A stretch of 64,000 nucleotides of DNA, taken from Flammeovirgaceae bacterium (GTDB lineage Bacteria; Bacteroidota; Bacteroidia; Cytophagales; Cyclobacteriaceae). The translations under genes were made by a program, and so were the position numbers. The notes below the pieces were generated by a model that saw only the letters and a program-made list of their open reading frames with translations, was not told the DNA's origin and made no database searches. Shown here piece by piece: positions 51,424 through 60,675 of this stretch. Position 1 is the stretch's first letter, and each line of letters begins with the position of its first letter. Location: assembly GCA_021298355.1 (NCBI GenBank), contig JAJTEH010000006.1, positions 62,001 through 126,000 of the forward strand, written 5' to 3'.

Positions 51424-52860
51424 ATGACCCTCTGGCAAAAAATAAGCAACATCGGTGTTAGTCCGGCTATGGACCACGACAAGAAACGCGTGGTTGTTTT
51501 GGGTAACCGAGCTACCATATTGTTGTGCGTGTTTATTTTTATGCTCACAATTGTTTCTTTTATATTCTTTGGAACCATTCGCACAACCATTATTTCTTTT
51601 GTTTGCTGTTTCATTTTCCTCACTCCTGTTTTATTAAATTATGTTGGCCAGGTTAATGCAGCCCGTATAACGCTCTCTGTTTTGGTTGGCACTATTTCGC
51701 TTGCTGTTTCTATAGCAGATAAATTCGAATACATCTTGCTTGAAGAGATGCAATACTTCGAGTTTAGGCTTACCATGATAGCCTCAACTATTTTTCCCTT
51801 TGTGATTTTTAATTTAAAGGAAAAGAAACTTTGGATATCGGCACAGGTATATAACTTTTTATGTATTGTATTATACGATCCTATACACGATTTCTTCGGT
51901 GTGGGGTATTATCAGTTAGGATTTACCGGTCCGAATTATTATTTCATTAATTACATGGTTGGTGCTGCCTTTTTGGTAATTGCCGCCAGCACGTACTTTT
52001 TAAAATATAGTTTCGAGAAATACGAAACAGAAAACGTAAAGCTGATTAAGCAATTATCTCTCAAGCAAAAAGAGTTATTGTATGCTAACCAGGTAATTGA
52101 CGATCAGCGTAAAATGCTATCGATAGAAAACGAAAAACTTAACGAAGACCTGATAAAGAAAAACGAACAATTGCAGGCAACCAATCAGGAGTTAATTAGC
52201 CACAACAATAATTTACAACATTTTTCTTATACCATCAGCCATAATTTACGCGGCCCTGTAGCCAGTTTAAAAGGATTGTTTAGTTTAATCAATGAAAATG
52301 AATTAGGGGAAGACAACAAGCATCTGGTAGAACACTTGAATAAGTCTGTGATTGCTTTAGACAATACCATTCGCGACTTGAATCATATTATGGAGATGCG
52401 AAAGGATGTAAACAGCAGCAAAGAAACTGTTAAGGTAAGTGAGATTATTAAAGACATTAAGCAACTTTTAGAAAACGAAATGGCAGAACACGATGTGTGG
52501 CTTACTACACAACTAGATGCCAACGAAATGGTAACCGTTCGTGCCATGCTGCAAAGCATTGTGTATAATTTAGTGAGCAATGCCATTAAATACCGCTCTC
52601 CGGATAAGCAAGTTATCATAAACATACGCAGCAAATGGATTGGCGATAAAATGCAAATAGAAGTACAAGACAACGGATTAGGTATAGATTTAGACAGATT
52701 TAAAAGCAATTTGTTTGGTTTGTATAAACGCTTTCATAACCATACCGAAGGAAAAGGCCTGGGTTTGTTTTTAGTAAAACTTCAAACAGAAATGTTAGGC
52801 GGAACCATTCAGGTAGAAAGCAAACCTGGTGTGGGTAGTACTTTTAGGGTTGTGGTTTAG
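51424..52860 (+). CDS. Membrane sensor histidine kinase, orphan
   Basis: A 478-residue kinase. About six helices (30-205) form a sensor without a large periplasmic domain, followed by a coiled coil (about 210-265). The dimerisation domain has the phospho-acceptor H273 in YTISHNLRGPVASLKGLF, and the ATPase domain has NLVSNAIKYRSP (N box), QDNGLGIDL (G1) and GKGLGLFLVKLQTEML (G2). There is no receiver domain and no response regulator next to it, so its partner is elsewhere. Its 3' end overlaps the convergent WecF-like gene by 17 bases. Confidence 0.9.
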   Translation: MTLWQKISNIGVSPAMDHDKKRVVVLGNRATILLCVFIFMLTIVSFIFFGTIRTTIISFVCCFIFLTPVLLNYVGQVNAARITLSVLVGTISLAVSIADKFEYILLEEMQYFEFRLTMIASTIFPFVIFNLKEKKLWISAQVYNFLCIVLYDPIHDFFGVGYYQLGFTGPNYYFINYMVGAAFLVIAASTYFLKYSFEKYETENVKLIKQLSLKQKELLYANQVIDDQRKMLSIENEKLNEDLIKKNEQLQATNQELISHNNNLQHFSYTISHNLRGPVASLKGLFSLINENELGEDNKHLVEHLNKSVIALDNTIRDLNHIMEMRKDVNSSKETVKVSEIIKDIKQLLENEMAEHDVWLTTQLDANEMVTVRAMLQSIVYNLVSNAIKYRSPDKQVIINIRSKWIGDKMQIEVQDNGLGIDLDRFKSNLFGLYKRFHNHTEGKGLGLFLVKLQTEMLGGTIQVESKPGVGSTFRVVV

Positions 52861-53920
52861 CAAATAGCGATTGGTATATTTTTTTGGTTTGATCATGACC
52901 AAATCTTACCTTGATTAAGGATCTGTTTTTTTCGGGTTGATGTATGTTGGTATTCGCCAGATCTTCTACTTTATAGCAAGTAAAACCCATGCTTACCAAA
53001 GATTGATAGGCCGCATTCTGAGGATTAAAGTATACTGGCACACCCATATTCATAAGGGCAAATACATTACCCATACCTTGTGGCCGAATGGCATTCATGA
53101 TAAAGGCATCTGCATTGGCTAGTAAATTATTGTATTGATTAATGGGCATAAACTCTTCTGCCCATTGAATAGTAAGATTGGAAAATTTTTTCGTGTATAC
53201 CTTTAATTTTGATACATACTCTTTGTTACCATAAGAAGCAGGAATTACAATCTTCTTTTTAAAGTTAATGTCATTTAAAAATTTTAATACATCAGCATGG
53301 TTATTCTGCGGACTTCCGGAGTTACCCACAATAACATAAGGTTCGGCTTTACTTTGGGTAACAACTACTTCGTGGTCATACGGAACTTCTCCTTCGTAGT
53401 AAAAAAAAGTGTGTGTAGCTTGATTAGCATACTTAGATTTTGTGAATAGAAATTCTTCTTCCATCCAGGTATAAACTTCGTTTACTTTTAACCAGGCTTT
53501 TGTTTTGTAGGGAGAATAAAAAAGTGAAACCTTCAGATTGAAAACGGATTCCTCCCACGAAAATGTTTTTTTTGAAAGAGCAGAAGTGATGGGTTCGAAA
53601 TTGTTACTCTTTTTCCACGGTAAATTATACACATCTCCACCCCACACGCACCAACAAAGTTTTTTAAAGGTATGCTTGGCTACCCAGCGATAGAGAGCTG
53701 GAGTGAAATAATGTATAAACACTGCATCATACTGTTCGGTTGATTTTACTACTTGAGAAAACGAAGATGAATTTAAAGAAGCACAAACTATTCCATCTAC
53801 AGCATGTTTAGCATTTTCTTTACTGATGATAACCTGATTGTTCTCTGTTAACGAAAAGGATTGTAGGTTGCGATAAAAGGCCTTGGCAAAAACGCTGTCC
53901 GGAAAGATGTGTACATTCAT
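52844..53920 (-). CDS. WecF-like N-acetylfucosaminyltransferase (GT56)
   Basis: A 358-residue protein resembling TDP-Fuc4NAc:lipid II Fuc4NAc transferase. CWCVWGGDVYNLPW, VIVGNSGSPQNNHADVLKFL and NQYNNLLANADAFIMNAIRP correspond to the family's conserved parts. It would add an aminosugar to a lipid-linked glycan on the inner face of the inner membrane. It lies 3 bases downstream of a DegT-type sugar aminotransferase that could make the donor, and both follow a Wzx-type flippase, giving a small surface-glycan operon. The exact sugar is inferred from family and context. Confidence 0.82.
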   Translation of the reverse strand: MNVHIFPDSVFAKAFYRNLQSFSLTENNQVIISKENAKHAVDGIVCASLNSSSFSQVVKSTEQYDAVFIHYFTPALYRWVAKHTFKKLCWCVWGGDVYNLPWKKSNNFEPITSALSKKTFSWEESVFNLKVSLFYSPYKTKAWLKVNEVYTWMEEEFLFTKSKYANQATHTFFYYEGEVPYDHEVVVTQSKAEPYVIVGNSGSPQNNHADVLKFLNDINFKKKIVIPASYGNKEYVSKLKVYTKKFSNLTIQWAEEFMPINQYNNLLANADAFIMNAIRPQGMGNVFALMNMGVPVYFNPQNAAYQSLVSMGFTCYKVEDLANTNIHQPEKNRSLIKVRFGHDQTKKIYQSLFAKPQP

Positions 53921-53923
53921 ACA

Positions 53924-55009
53924 CTAAGCGTATTGTTGAGCACGTAAAATAATTCTAGCGATCATTTGCACTTCCTTCTCCGTTAAATCATAGTACAAAG
54001 GCAAACATAAAATTCTACTGGCTATGTTTTCGCTTATGGGGCAAGGTGTTTTCTCTTCAAGATAATCGATTGTATTTAAAGAAGGATAAAAATAACGTCT
54101 CGGATAGATCCAATTTTTATTTAACTCGGCTATCGTTGCTAATACCTTCTGCTCACTTTCGAATAACAAGGGATAGTAGGCATAATTGTAGGTTACACCT
54201 CCTTTTATTGATTGCTTGCTTCCCTTAAAGTTAACAAGCATGTCGTTGTAAATGGCTGTGAGTTGTTCGCGTCTGGTAACAATTTTATCGAAGTCTGGTA
54301 AAATGCTTAATCCCATAGCGGCATGAAACTCAGAGTTTTTTCCATTTATACCAACAGCATCAAATTTTTCCGGACCGTTATGGCCAAAGTTTCTGTGCAA
54401 AGAAAGTAGTCGCAAGGTTTCACTTTCGTTCGTAGTAACCATCCCTCCTTCCACAGTATGGAAAAGTTTAGTACTATGAAAACTACACGTAGCAATATCT
54501 CCATATTCGAAAATTGATTTCCCGTTTACTTTTACACCAAAAGCATGAGCACCATCGTAAATTAATTTTAGTTGATGTTTTTTACATATTGCTTCTAACG
54601 CAACAACATCGCAAGGATTACCAAATACATGCGTAGCTAATACAGCTTTGGTTTCTTTCGTAATGGCTTTCTCTACTTTATTTACATCGATGTTAAAAGT
54701 ATGCGCATCGATATCTGCAAAAACAGGTTTACATCCTTCCCAAATAATGCTGGATGTTGTTGCCACATACGAAAAAGGTGTTGTGATGATCTCTCCTTTT
54801 AAGCGTAATGCTTTTAAAGCCATTTGTATGGCAATGGTTCCGTTGCTTACAAATAATACATGTTTAAGACCTAGCTTTTCTTTTAATTCAAGTTCTAACT
54901 CATTAACCAATGGTCCGTTGTTGGTTAGCCAATTGCGTTGCCAAACTTCATCTAACAACTTCAGGTACGTTTCTTTAGCGGGCAAGTATGGTTTGGTTAC
55001 AGGAATCAT
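53924..55009 (-). CDS. DegT/DnrJ/EryC1-family nucleotide-sugar aminotransferase
   Basis: A PLP enzyme that transaminates a keto-sugar nucleotide. NGTIAIQMALKAL, DIDAHTFNID, IYDGAHAFGVKVNG and the Schiff-base K181 in SFHSTKLFHTVEGGM are visible. RNFGHNGPEKFDAVGINGKN and the start MIPVTKPYLPAKETYLKLLD suggest the branch that makes TDP-aminodideoxyhexoses (WecE/FdtB-like). Its ATG overlaps the flippase stop by 4 bases, and it ends 3 bases before the WecF-like gene. The product is probably the donor sugar of that transferase. Confidence 0.9.
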   Translation of the reverse strand: MIPVTKPYLPAKETYLKLLDEVWQRNWLTNNGPLVNELELELKEKLGLKHVLFVSNGTIAIQMALKALRLKGEIITTPFSYVATTSSIIWEGCKPVFADIDAHTFNIDVNKVEKAITKETKAVLATHVFGNPCDVVALEAICKKHQLKLIYDGAHAFGVKVNGKSIFEYGDIATCSFHSTKLFHTVEGGMVTTNESETLRLLSLHRNFGHNGPEKFDAVGINGKNSEFHAAMGLSILPDFDKIVTRREQLTAIYNDMLVNFKGSKQSIKGGVTYNYAYYPLLFESEQKVLATIAELNKNWIYPRRYFYPSLNTIDYLEEKTPCPISENIASRILCLPLYYDLTEKEVQMIARIILRAQQYA

Positions 55010-56451
55010 GAGAATTTTTTACTAGTTGTTTGATAAAGTTGCGTCAATTCTTTTCTATAGACAAATAGCAACATCGTTATTGTAAAAGCAAAAAGAAAAA
55101 GATTGGATATTTTATCTGCAAAAAAGTTTGTGTACTTAATTGTTACTATAAACAGAATAAGAGCTAATGGAGACCATAGCAGTTTACTTGCATTCATTTT
55201 AATTTTAAATTTCTTATGAATGAAGATAAACAATAAAATAATTTCAGCAACGTAGGATACAATAGTTGCGAATACTGCACCTTCAATACCTATAATAGGA
55301 ATTAAAAAGAAAAGCAAAGAAATTTTTAGTACAGCAACAAATAGGTAAATAACAGGTAAAGGTTTTGAATATTTAATGGCAGCAAAAGGCATGGCCAAAT
55401 ATAAACGCAAAGGTCGAATAACATACATAATAGATAACAACGGAATTAACCCAATTGCCGGCAAATAACTTTTTGGGAAAAAGAAATCGATCAGGTATGG
55501 AAAAACAAAAATACTTGTTGCTACCAATAGCATTGCTATAGCTGTTAAGCCATGATAATACCGGTTTATTTCAATTGTGCTTGATTTAACTTCTTGTTGC
55601 TTTACAATGCCTAATACCTTTGGAAAAAAAGTTGTGTTTAAGCCTGCTAGAATAAAATCAATTGCCAGCAAACATTTAGCAGCTAAATCATAATACCCAA
55701 CGGTAGCTTTAGATAGTAAGATCAGTATAATTATTCTATCGTAATAATTGATAAACCATTGTTGAATTTGATAGATTAATGATGGATGATTAAAACTGAA
55801 TGTCTCTTTTATTAACGTCCAGTTAAATTGAATTCCATACTTTTTAACTATACCATACAGCACCCAACTGAAGGAAATGAATGCACCTATTACCTTACCG
55901 CCAATAGGGCCCCATAAAGAATCTGGGTATAAAAACAGCCCGGCAATGGTTAAGCCTGCTATCAAAGAAAATGAAAACAAATTGGTTTTGAGAAACTGAG
56001 TAGCTTTCTCAGAAGTTTGAAGCAAGCTATTATTAACCTTAAACACGGCTTGCAATACACCTGTGGCTACCGATAAAATTCCGAAAGGATAAAAGGATAC
56101 ATCTTCTTTATCGAAGATAAATTCAAATAGCCAATAACCGGTAAGTGAAAGTAAAACGGAAACAATGACACTTACTCCCAGAATAAAAATGAAAACACTG
56201 CTGATGAATGCGGCCAGTTTTTGTTTGTCATGCTTATGTTCGTGGTAAAATACATATACTGATGCATCGAAACTATAGGTAACAAAGATTTGAACCAATA
56301 AAGCAACTGCAAAATAAACGGATAACAAACCAAATACTTCAGCAGTAAGAAAATACCCATAAAATGGCATGAGCAAAATAGCACTTGCCATTGGCAAAGA
56401 TCCGGCTAGCGTGTATATAAACGAATGCTTAATAAAGCGGCCTGAGATCAT
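55006..56451 (-). CDS. Polysaccharide flippase, Wzx/MATE-like
   Basis: A 481-residue membrane protein with about 14 helices (for example MASAILLMPFYGYFLTAEVF and VFGLLSVYFAVALLVQIFVT at the N-terminus). It is of the polysaccharide biosynthesis/oligosaccharide flippase type, moving lipid-linked repeat units across the inner membrane. It begins the three-gene minus-strand glycan operon; the next gene overlaps its end by 4 bases. Specificity cannot be read from sequence. Confidence 0.85.
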   Translation of the reverse strand: MISGRFIKHSFIYTLAGSLPMASAILLMPFYGYFLTAEVFGLLSVYFAVALLVQIFVTYSFDASVYVFYHEHKHDKQKLAAFISSVFIFILGVSVIVSVLLSLTGYWLFEFIFDKEDVSFYPFGILSVATGVLQAVFKVNNSLLQTSEKATQFLKTNLFSFSLIAGLTIAGLFLYPDSLWGPIGGKVIGAFISFSWVLYGIVKKYGIQFNWTLIKETFSFNHPSLIYQIQQWFINYYDRIIILILLSKATVGYYDLAAKCLLAIDFILAGLNTTFFPKVLGIVKQQEVKSSTIEINRYYHGLTAIAMLLVATSIFVFPYLIDFFFPKSYLPAIGLIPLLSIMYVIRPLRLYLAMPFAAIKYSKPLPVIYLFVAVLKISLLFFLIPIIGIEGAVFATIVSYVAEIILLFIFIHKKFKIKMNASKLLWSPLALILFIVTIKYTNFFADKISNLFLFAFTITMLLFVYRKELTQLYQTTSKKFS

Positions 56452-56621
56452 GAACGTGTGCTTTTGTAAATGCGTTTTCTGAAATATATTTTCTGCATTT
56501 CTTTATACCCTCAATCGTCAAGAGAAAATACGTATACAATCGTTCAAAAATAGTATTATTCGGGTTAAATCACTACTGTGCGTGGTATCGGTAAATAATG
56601 TTTATTTTGCCTTTCTTTTGC

Positions 56622-57776
56622 ATGAAAAAAAGTATCCTTATCCTCGTTTTCTCCGATTTAACACGCGATGCACGGGTTAGCCGACAAATCAGTTTCTTAC
56701 AAAAAGAATTTGAGCTTACAGTGGCAGCGTTGCAAGCTCCACCACAAACACCCTATCGGTTTGTTAAATTGCCAAAACCTAATCTAACCTTATTTGTAAA
56801 AAGTAAAATTGCTTTTTATACGCTTACCGGCCAATACAAAAAAGCCTTGTATCTCTTACATGGCAGCAACATTTTAACCGAGGTTGCTACGAAGCCTTTC
56901 GATCTGATTATTGCTAATGATATTGAGACGTTGCCTTTTGCATTTCTAAACAAACATGCAAAAGTGTTTTTTGATGCGCACGAATATGCACCCCGGCAAT
57001 TTGAAGATAGATTGTACTGGAGAATTTTCTTTAAACGTTTTGTTGTGTGGATGTGTAAAACGTATATCCACAAAGTGGATGGCATGTCTACAGTAGGCAA
57101 AGGGTTAGCCAATGAATATTTGAAAAATTTCGGGGTTGATCCGTTGGTTATCACAAACGCACCTGCTTTGCAGCAGCTTACTGTAAAGCGCGTTTCTGGT
57201 AACACCATCAAAATGGTGCACCATGGTATTTTTAATATCTCGCGCCAGCCCGAATTAATGTTGGATGTTATGGATTTGTTGGATGACCGTTTTACGCTTG
57301 ATCTTTTCTTTGTGTTGCCCCCATCGGCCTCCAAAAAAACTGAACGGTTTTTTAAAGCGTTTAAAGAAAGAGCAGCTACCGATAAACGCGTACGTGTTTT
57401 GCCCGCGATAGCTACTTCAGAAATCGTAAGCACCCTTCATGCACAGTACGATCTCGGCTTGATCTTAATCCCTCCTATCAACTTCAACTACGAAAATGGA
57501 ATGCCCAATAAACTATTTGATTTTATACAGGCCAGGCTTGGACTTGTGCTGGGGCCATTAAAGGAAATGTCGCTTATATGCACAGAATATAAGCTTGGCG
57601 TAGTGTCTGATTCTTTTACTGCGCAATCTGTTGCTGAAAAACTAAATGCGCTCAAGATAAACGATGTAAATCAGTTTAAACTAAATGCTGATGCTGCCTC
57701 GGAAATACTTTGTGCCGAAAAAAACGAGCAGTTGTTTACTGAAAGGGTTAAGTCTATTCTTTCTTCCCGCGTGTAA
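56622..57776 (+). CDS. Glycosyltransferase, GT4-like
   Basis: About 384 residues from the ATG at 56622 (MKKSILILVFSDLTRDARV); an in-frame ATG at 56598 adds eight residues. The N-terminal start and ARVSRQISFLQKEFE are typical of GT-B glycosyltransferases, as are ANDIETLPFA, VDGMSTVGKGLANEY and, in the C-terminal domain, LILIPPINFNYENGMPNKLFDFIQA, the donor-binding region. It probably builds a surface glycan. Its 3' end overlaps the convergent LpxD-like gene by 23 bases. Confidence 0.82.
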   Translation: MKKSILILVFSDLTRDARVSRQISFLQKEFELTVAALQAPPQTPYRFVKLPKPNLTLFVKSKIAFYTLTGQYKKALYLLHGSNILTEVATKPFDLIIANDIETLPFAFLNKHAKVFFDAHEYAPRQFEDRLYWRIFFKRFVVWMCKTYIHKVDGMSTVGKGLANEYLKNFGVDPLVITNAPALQQLTVKRVSGNTIKMVHHGIFNISRQPELMLDVMDLLDDRFTLDLFFVLPPSASKKTERFFKAFKERAATDKRVRVLPAIATSEIVSTLHAQYDLGLILIPPINFNYENGMPNKLFDFIQARLGLVLGPLKEMSLICTEYKLGVVSDSFTAQSVAEKLNALKINDVNQFKLNADAASEILCAEKNEQLFTERVKSILSSRV

Positions 57777-58659
57777 GTTCTTTGGCAGGATTACCAACCA
57801 TTATTTGTCCGTCTGTTACATTTTTTAATACAACAGCACCCATTCCTATTACTACATTGTTTCCTACTTCTACTTTGTTTAGAATAGAAGATGAGGGTGC
57901 CACCCATACGTTGTCGCCAATAACCGTACTGCCCGCCACCATTGCGTTAGCGATGATCAAAGAATTTTCGCCAATGGTAACACCGTGGGCAATGTGTACC
58001 AGGTTATCTACTTTGGCATTTCGTTTTAACAAAGTACTGCCCATCACAGCTCTATCTATGGTTGTATTGTTTCCAATTTCTACATCATCTTCTAACACAA
58101 CGTTACCAATATGCGGTATTAAATCGTAGGCACCTGTTTCGTTTCTTTCGTACCCGAAACCTACTCCACCTATGGTGTTGTTTGCTCCAATTTTAACACG
58201 GTTTCCTATACACGTGTTTGCCATAATAACTGTATTGGCTCCTATATGAACATTATTGCCTATTGTGCAATTTTTTTCGATTACCACACCGGCAGCAATA
58301 AAACAATTCTCTCCGGTTTTTACGGTGTTGTGTATAGTAGCTGTTTTGTGTATACCTGGCGATTCTTTCTCAACAAAAAATTGGTTTACCAATTTTAAAA
58401 AGTACAAGCGAGGCGATTCTGTTAGTAAATATGTGCACGCGCTGTTGAATAAAGAGCGATCTGTTTTTACAGAACAAATAATTACGCCTTGTGTAACTAA
58501 TCTGAGTTGCTCTGTATTTTTATCCGATACCCAACACATGTCTGTATGTTGTTTGTCGGGTGTTGTTAGTTGTACAACTCTTTTAATGGTTCGCTGTTTG
58601 TTTCCTATTACTTCAGTAACAGGCAACTTACCTACAATATCTGTTAGTAAAATCTCCAT
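57754..58659 (-). CDS. LpxD-like hexapeptide acyltransferase
   Basis: A 301-residue protein. The N-terminal ~95 residues are a small LpxD-like domain. Residues about 100-290 are left-handed beta-helix hexapeptide repeats, including IGANNTIGGVGFGYERNE, IDRAVMGSTLLKRNAKVDNL and VHIAHGVTIGENSLI, where the histidines of HIAHG are the catalytic region of UDP-3-O-acyl-GlcN N-acyltransferases. It may be an accessory LpxD paralogue modifying surface sugars, because no lipid A genes are nearby and the adjacent genes are a deacetylase and a glycosyltransferase. The PIG-L gene lies 2 bases upstream. Confidence 0.82.
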   Translation of the reverse strand: MEILLTDIVGKLPVTEVIGNKQRTIKRVVQLTTPDKQHTDMCWVSDKNTEQLRLVTQGVIICSVKTDRSLFNSACTYLLTESPRLYFLKLVNQFFVEKESPGIHKTATIHNTVKTGENCFIAAGVVIEKNCTIGNNVHIGANTVIMANTCIGNRVKIGANNTIGGVGFGYERNETGAYDLIPHIGNVVLEDDVEIGNNTTIDRAVMGSTLLKRNAKVDNLVHIAHGVTIGENSLIIANAMVAGSTVIGDNVWVAPSSSILNKVEVGNNVVIGMGAVVLKNVTDGQIMVGNPAKELTRGKKE

Positions 58660-58661
58660 GT

Positions 58662-59300
58662 TTATAAAATCATGCGTATAACTTCAAATGCTTCGGCATA
58701 TTCGCAACCTATTTGCACACCTCTTGTTTTTGCCAGCGAGAAAATAAATTCTTCAGAAAGATAATCTCTGTGTTTTTGAGATGCATATTGCTGTAGTGCG
58801 TTTACTTTAGTTTGGATATGTTGCTTGTTCAATTTCACAAAACTTGTTGTATCAAATTTCAGGTTATTCCAGATGAGTTCGTAACCTAAAATTGTGCGTT
58901 GTTTAAATGCGCGTAAACCTTCTTGCGATACTGTTACATGATCCTGATGTATATCGTGTAAAGAAGGAAGTAAGATTAGATCCGGGTTTATGCGGCTTCG
59001 CAGTTTCACTAAGTCTTCCAGTAATTCTTGCCGCATGTAATTGAGCTTACGAACTTCGTAATTGTATATAAACAGGTTTTCTGGTTTTATACCCAGGGTT
59101 AGCGTTGCTTTTTTTACTTCGGTTTTAAGTATGTCTTTGGGAAATCCTTCGGGTACCGATTGCTCTGCTGTTGAGAAAGCAGCATAGTACACTTCTACAC
59201 CGGCTTCTATCATTTTTGCAAGTGTACCTCCTGCACCCAGTTCGCCATCATCGGTATGTGGGGCTAATACAAGCGCTCGTTTAAAGTGGGTAATATCCAT
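58662..59300 (-). CDS. PIG-L family deacetylase
   Basis: A zinc-dependent N-acetylglucosamine-type deacetylase of 212 residues. LVLAPHTDDGELGAGG supplies the first zinc ligands and the catalytic Asp; LPSLHDIHQDHVTVS supplies the HxxHQDH ligands. It removes an acetyl group from a sugar or sugar-lipid. Lying directly before the acyltransferase (2 bases) and 10 bases after the glycosyltransferase, it could prepare a free amine that the LpxD-like enzyme then acylates. Confidence 0.88.
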   Translation of the reverse strand: MDITHFKRALVLAPHTDDGELGAGGTLAKMIEAGVEVYYAAFSTAEQSVPEGFPKDILKTEVKKATLTLGIKPENLFIYNYEVRKLNYMRQELLEDLVKLRSRINPDLILLPSLHDIHQDHVTVSQEGLRAFKQRTILGYELIWNNLKFDTTSFVKLNKQHIQTKVNALQQYASQKHRDYLSEEFIFSLAKTRGVQIGCEYAEAFEVIRMIL

Positions 59301-59310
59301 GTCGATTAAA

Positions 59311-60609
59311 TTATGGGGAAGATAGCAGTTCTGTTAGTTGGCCGGTTATTGCTTTTCTGGAATACTGTTCGGTGTGCGTATGAAGCTCAGTAACTCCGGA
59401 AGCCCACGTATTAAAGTATTGCAGTATAGCTTTTTCCATTTTTTCGCTTTCCTTTTCGCTTACCATTATGCCGCATTTTAATGAGTTGATTAGTTGTGCG
59501 GCATCGCCAGCTTCGGGCCCAACTCCTAAAATAGGTAAACCAGTTGCGCAATATTCGAACAACTTGCCGGGCATGTAGCCTTCTGCATCTTTATATCCAG
59601 ACAGTATTAACAATAAAACATTGCTTTGCGCATACAAACCAATTACCTCTTTATGCGAGACCATAGGAGTAAATGTTACAACCGATTGTAAAACCTGATG
59701 CTGACGAACATATTCTTTAAAAGGTTCGTTTACCTGACCCACAAAATCGATACGAATTGCGCGCTGTAACGCATTGTTGCTTTTACAGAGTGCAGCCACT
59801 GCTTCCATAAAGGGAAGCGGATCGCATTCTTCTACCACTTTACCTACATGCCTGATGATAAATTTTTCAGTTGGCATGTATGTAAAGTCTTCAAAATCTT
59901 CTTCGTCATATCCGTTTGTTAACAACGAAACAGCGCGGTTGCCCAACCGTTGAAAATGCCGAACATAAAAAGGTGTAACTGTTGTAATTCGATCGGCAGA
60001 TTGTAATACTGTTCTCTCCAAATGCTTATGAATTTTTCTAGCAAGCCATCCAACCTGTAAGGTATCCAGCAGAAACCACTCACTCCACGGATCTCTGAAA
60101 TCGGCTATCCATCTTAAAGAAGGATTTCTTTTTTTGAGTGATCGGCCTATTAAGTGCACACTGTGTGGCGGCCCCGTGGTAATAATGGTTCTTATTTTTT
60201 TCTCGCGAATAAAATCTTGCAGGAATTGAACTGATGGTCTTACCCAAAAAATGCGCGGATCCGGAATGAAGATATTTCCCCGAATCCAGATGCTTACTTT
60301 TTTAAACAACGAATCGGGCTTTGGCACTGTAATGTTTTTGTCTCCAGGTTTTTTGCCCGCAAGTTTGGTAAACAAATGATACGGTTCCCATATCGGAAAG
60401 TGCAATACTTCTGCCTGCGGAGGAACATCTTTCACTAACGATTCGTCTTTAATTTCGAAAGCAGGATTTTCGGGTGTAAACACATAAGGGGTATAGCCAA
60501 AAGTGGGCAGGTATTTCACAAATTTTAGCCAACGCTGCACGCCACTTCCGCCACTGGGGGGCCAATAATAGGTAATGATTAAAACTGATTTTTCGGTTTC
60601 GTCCGACAT
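59311..60609 (-). CDS. Glycosyltransferase, GT4-like
   Basis: A 432-residue GT-B enzyme. VLIITYYWPPSGGSGVQRWL is the N-terminal acceptor-side motif, TTGPPHSVHLIGRSLKKRNP and WIADFRDPWSEWFLL lie in the middle, and MPGKLFEYCATGLPILGVGP is the donor-binding EX7E-like region. It is the first gene of a minus-strand trio with the PIG-L deacetylase and the LpxD-like acyltransferase. The sugar and acceptor are unknown. Confidence 0.85.
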   Translation of the reverse strand: MSDETEKSVLIITYYWPPSGGSGVQRWLKFVKYLPTFGYTPYVFTPENPAFEIKDESLVKDVPPQAEVLHFPIWEPYHLFTKLAGKKPGDKNITVPKPDSLFKKVSIWIRGNIFIPDPRIFWVRPSVQFLQDFIREKKIRTIITTGPPHSVHLIGRSLKKRNPSLRWIADFRDPWSEWFLLDTLQVGWLARKIHKHLERTVLQSADRITTVTPFYVRHFQRLGNRAVSLLTNGYDEEDFEDFTYMPTEKFIIRHVGKVVEECDPLPFMEAVAALCKSNNALQRAIRIDFVGQVNEPFKEYVRQHQVLQSVVTFTPMVSHKEVIGLYAQSNVLLLILSGYKDAEGYMPGKLFEYCATGLPILGVGPEAGDAAQLINSLKCGIMVSEKESEKMEKAILQYFNTWASGVTELHTHTEQYSRKAITGQLTELLSSP

Positions 60610-60675
60610 ACAAACTCAAAGTTGAAGCATTCAAATTGAATTATCAAAGACTGCTGTTATTTAATATTTTTGTCC

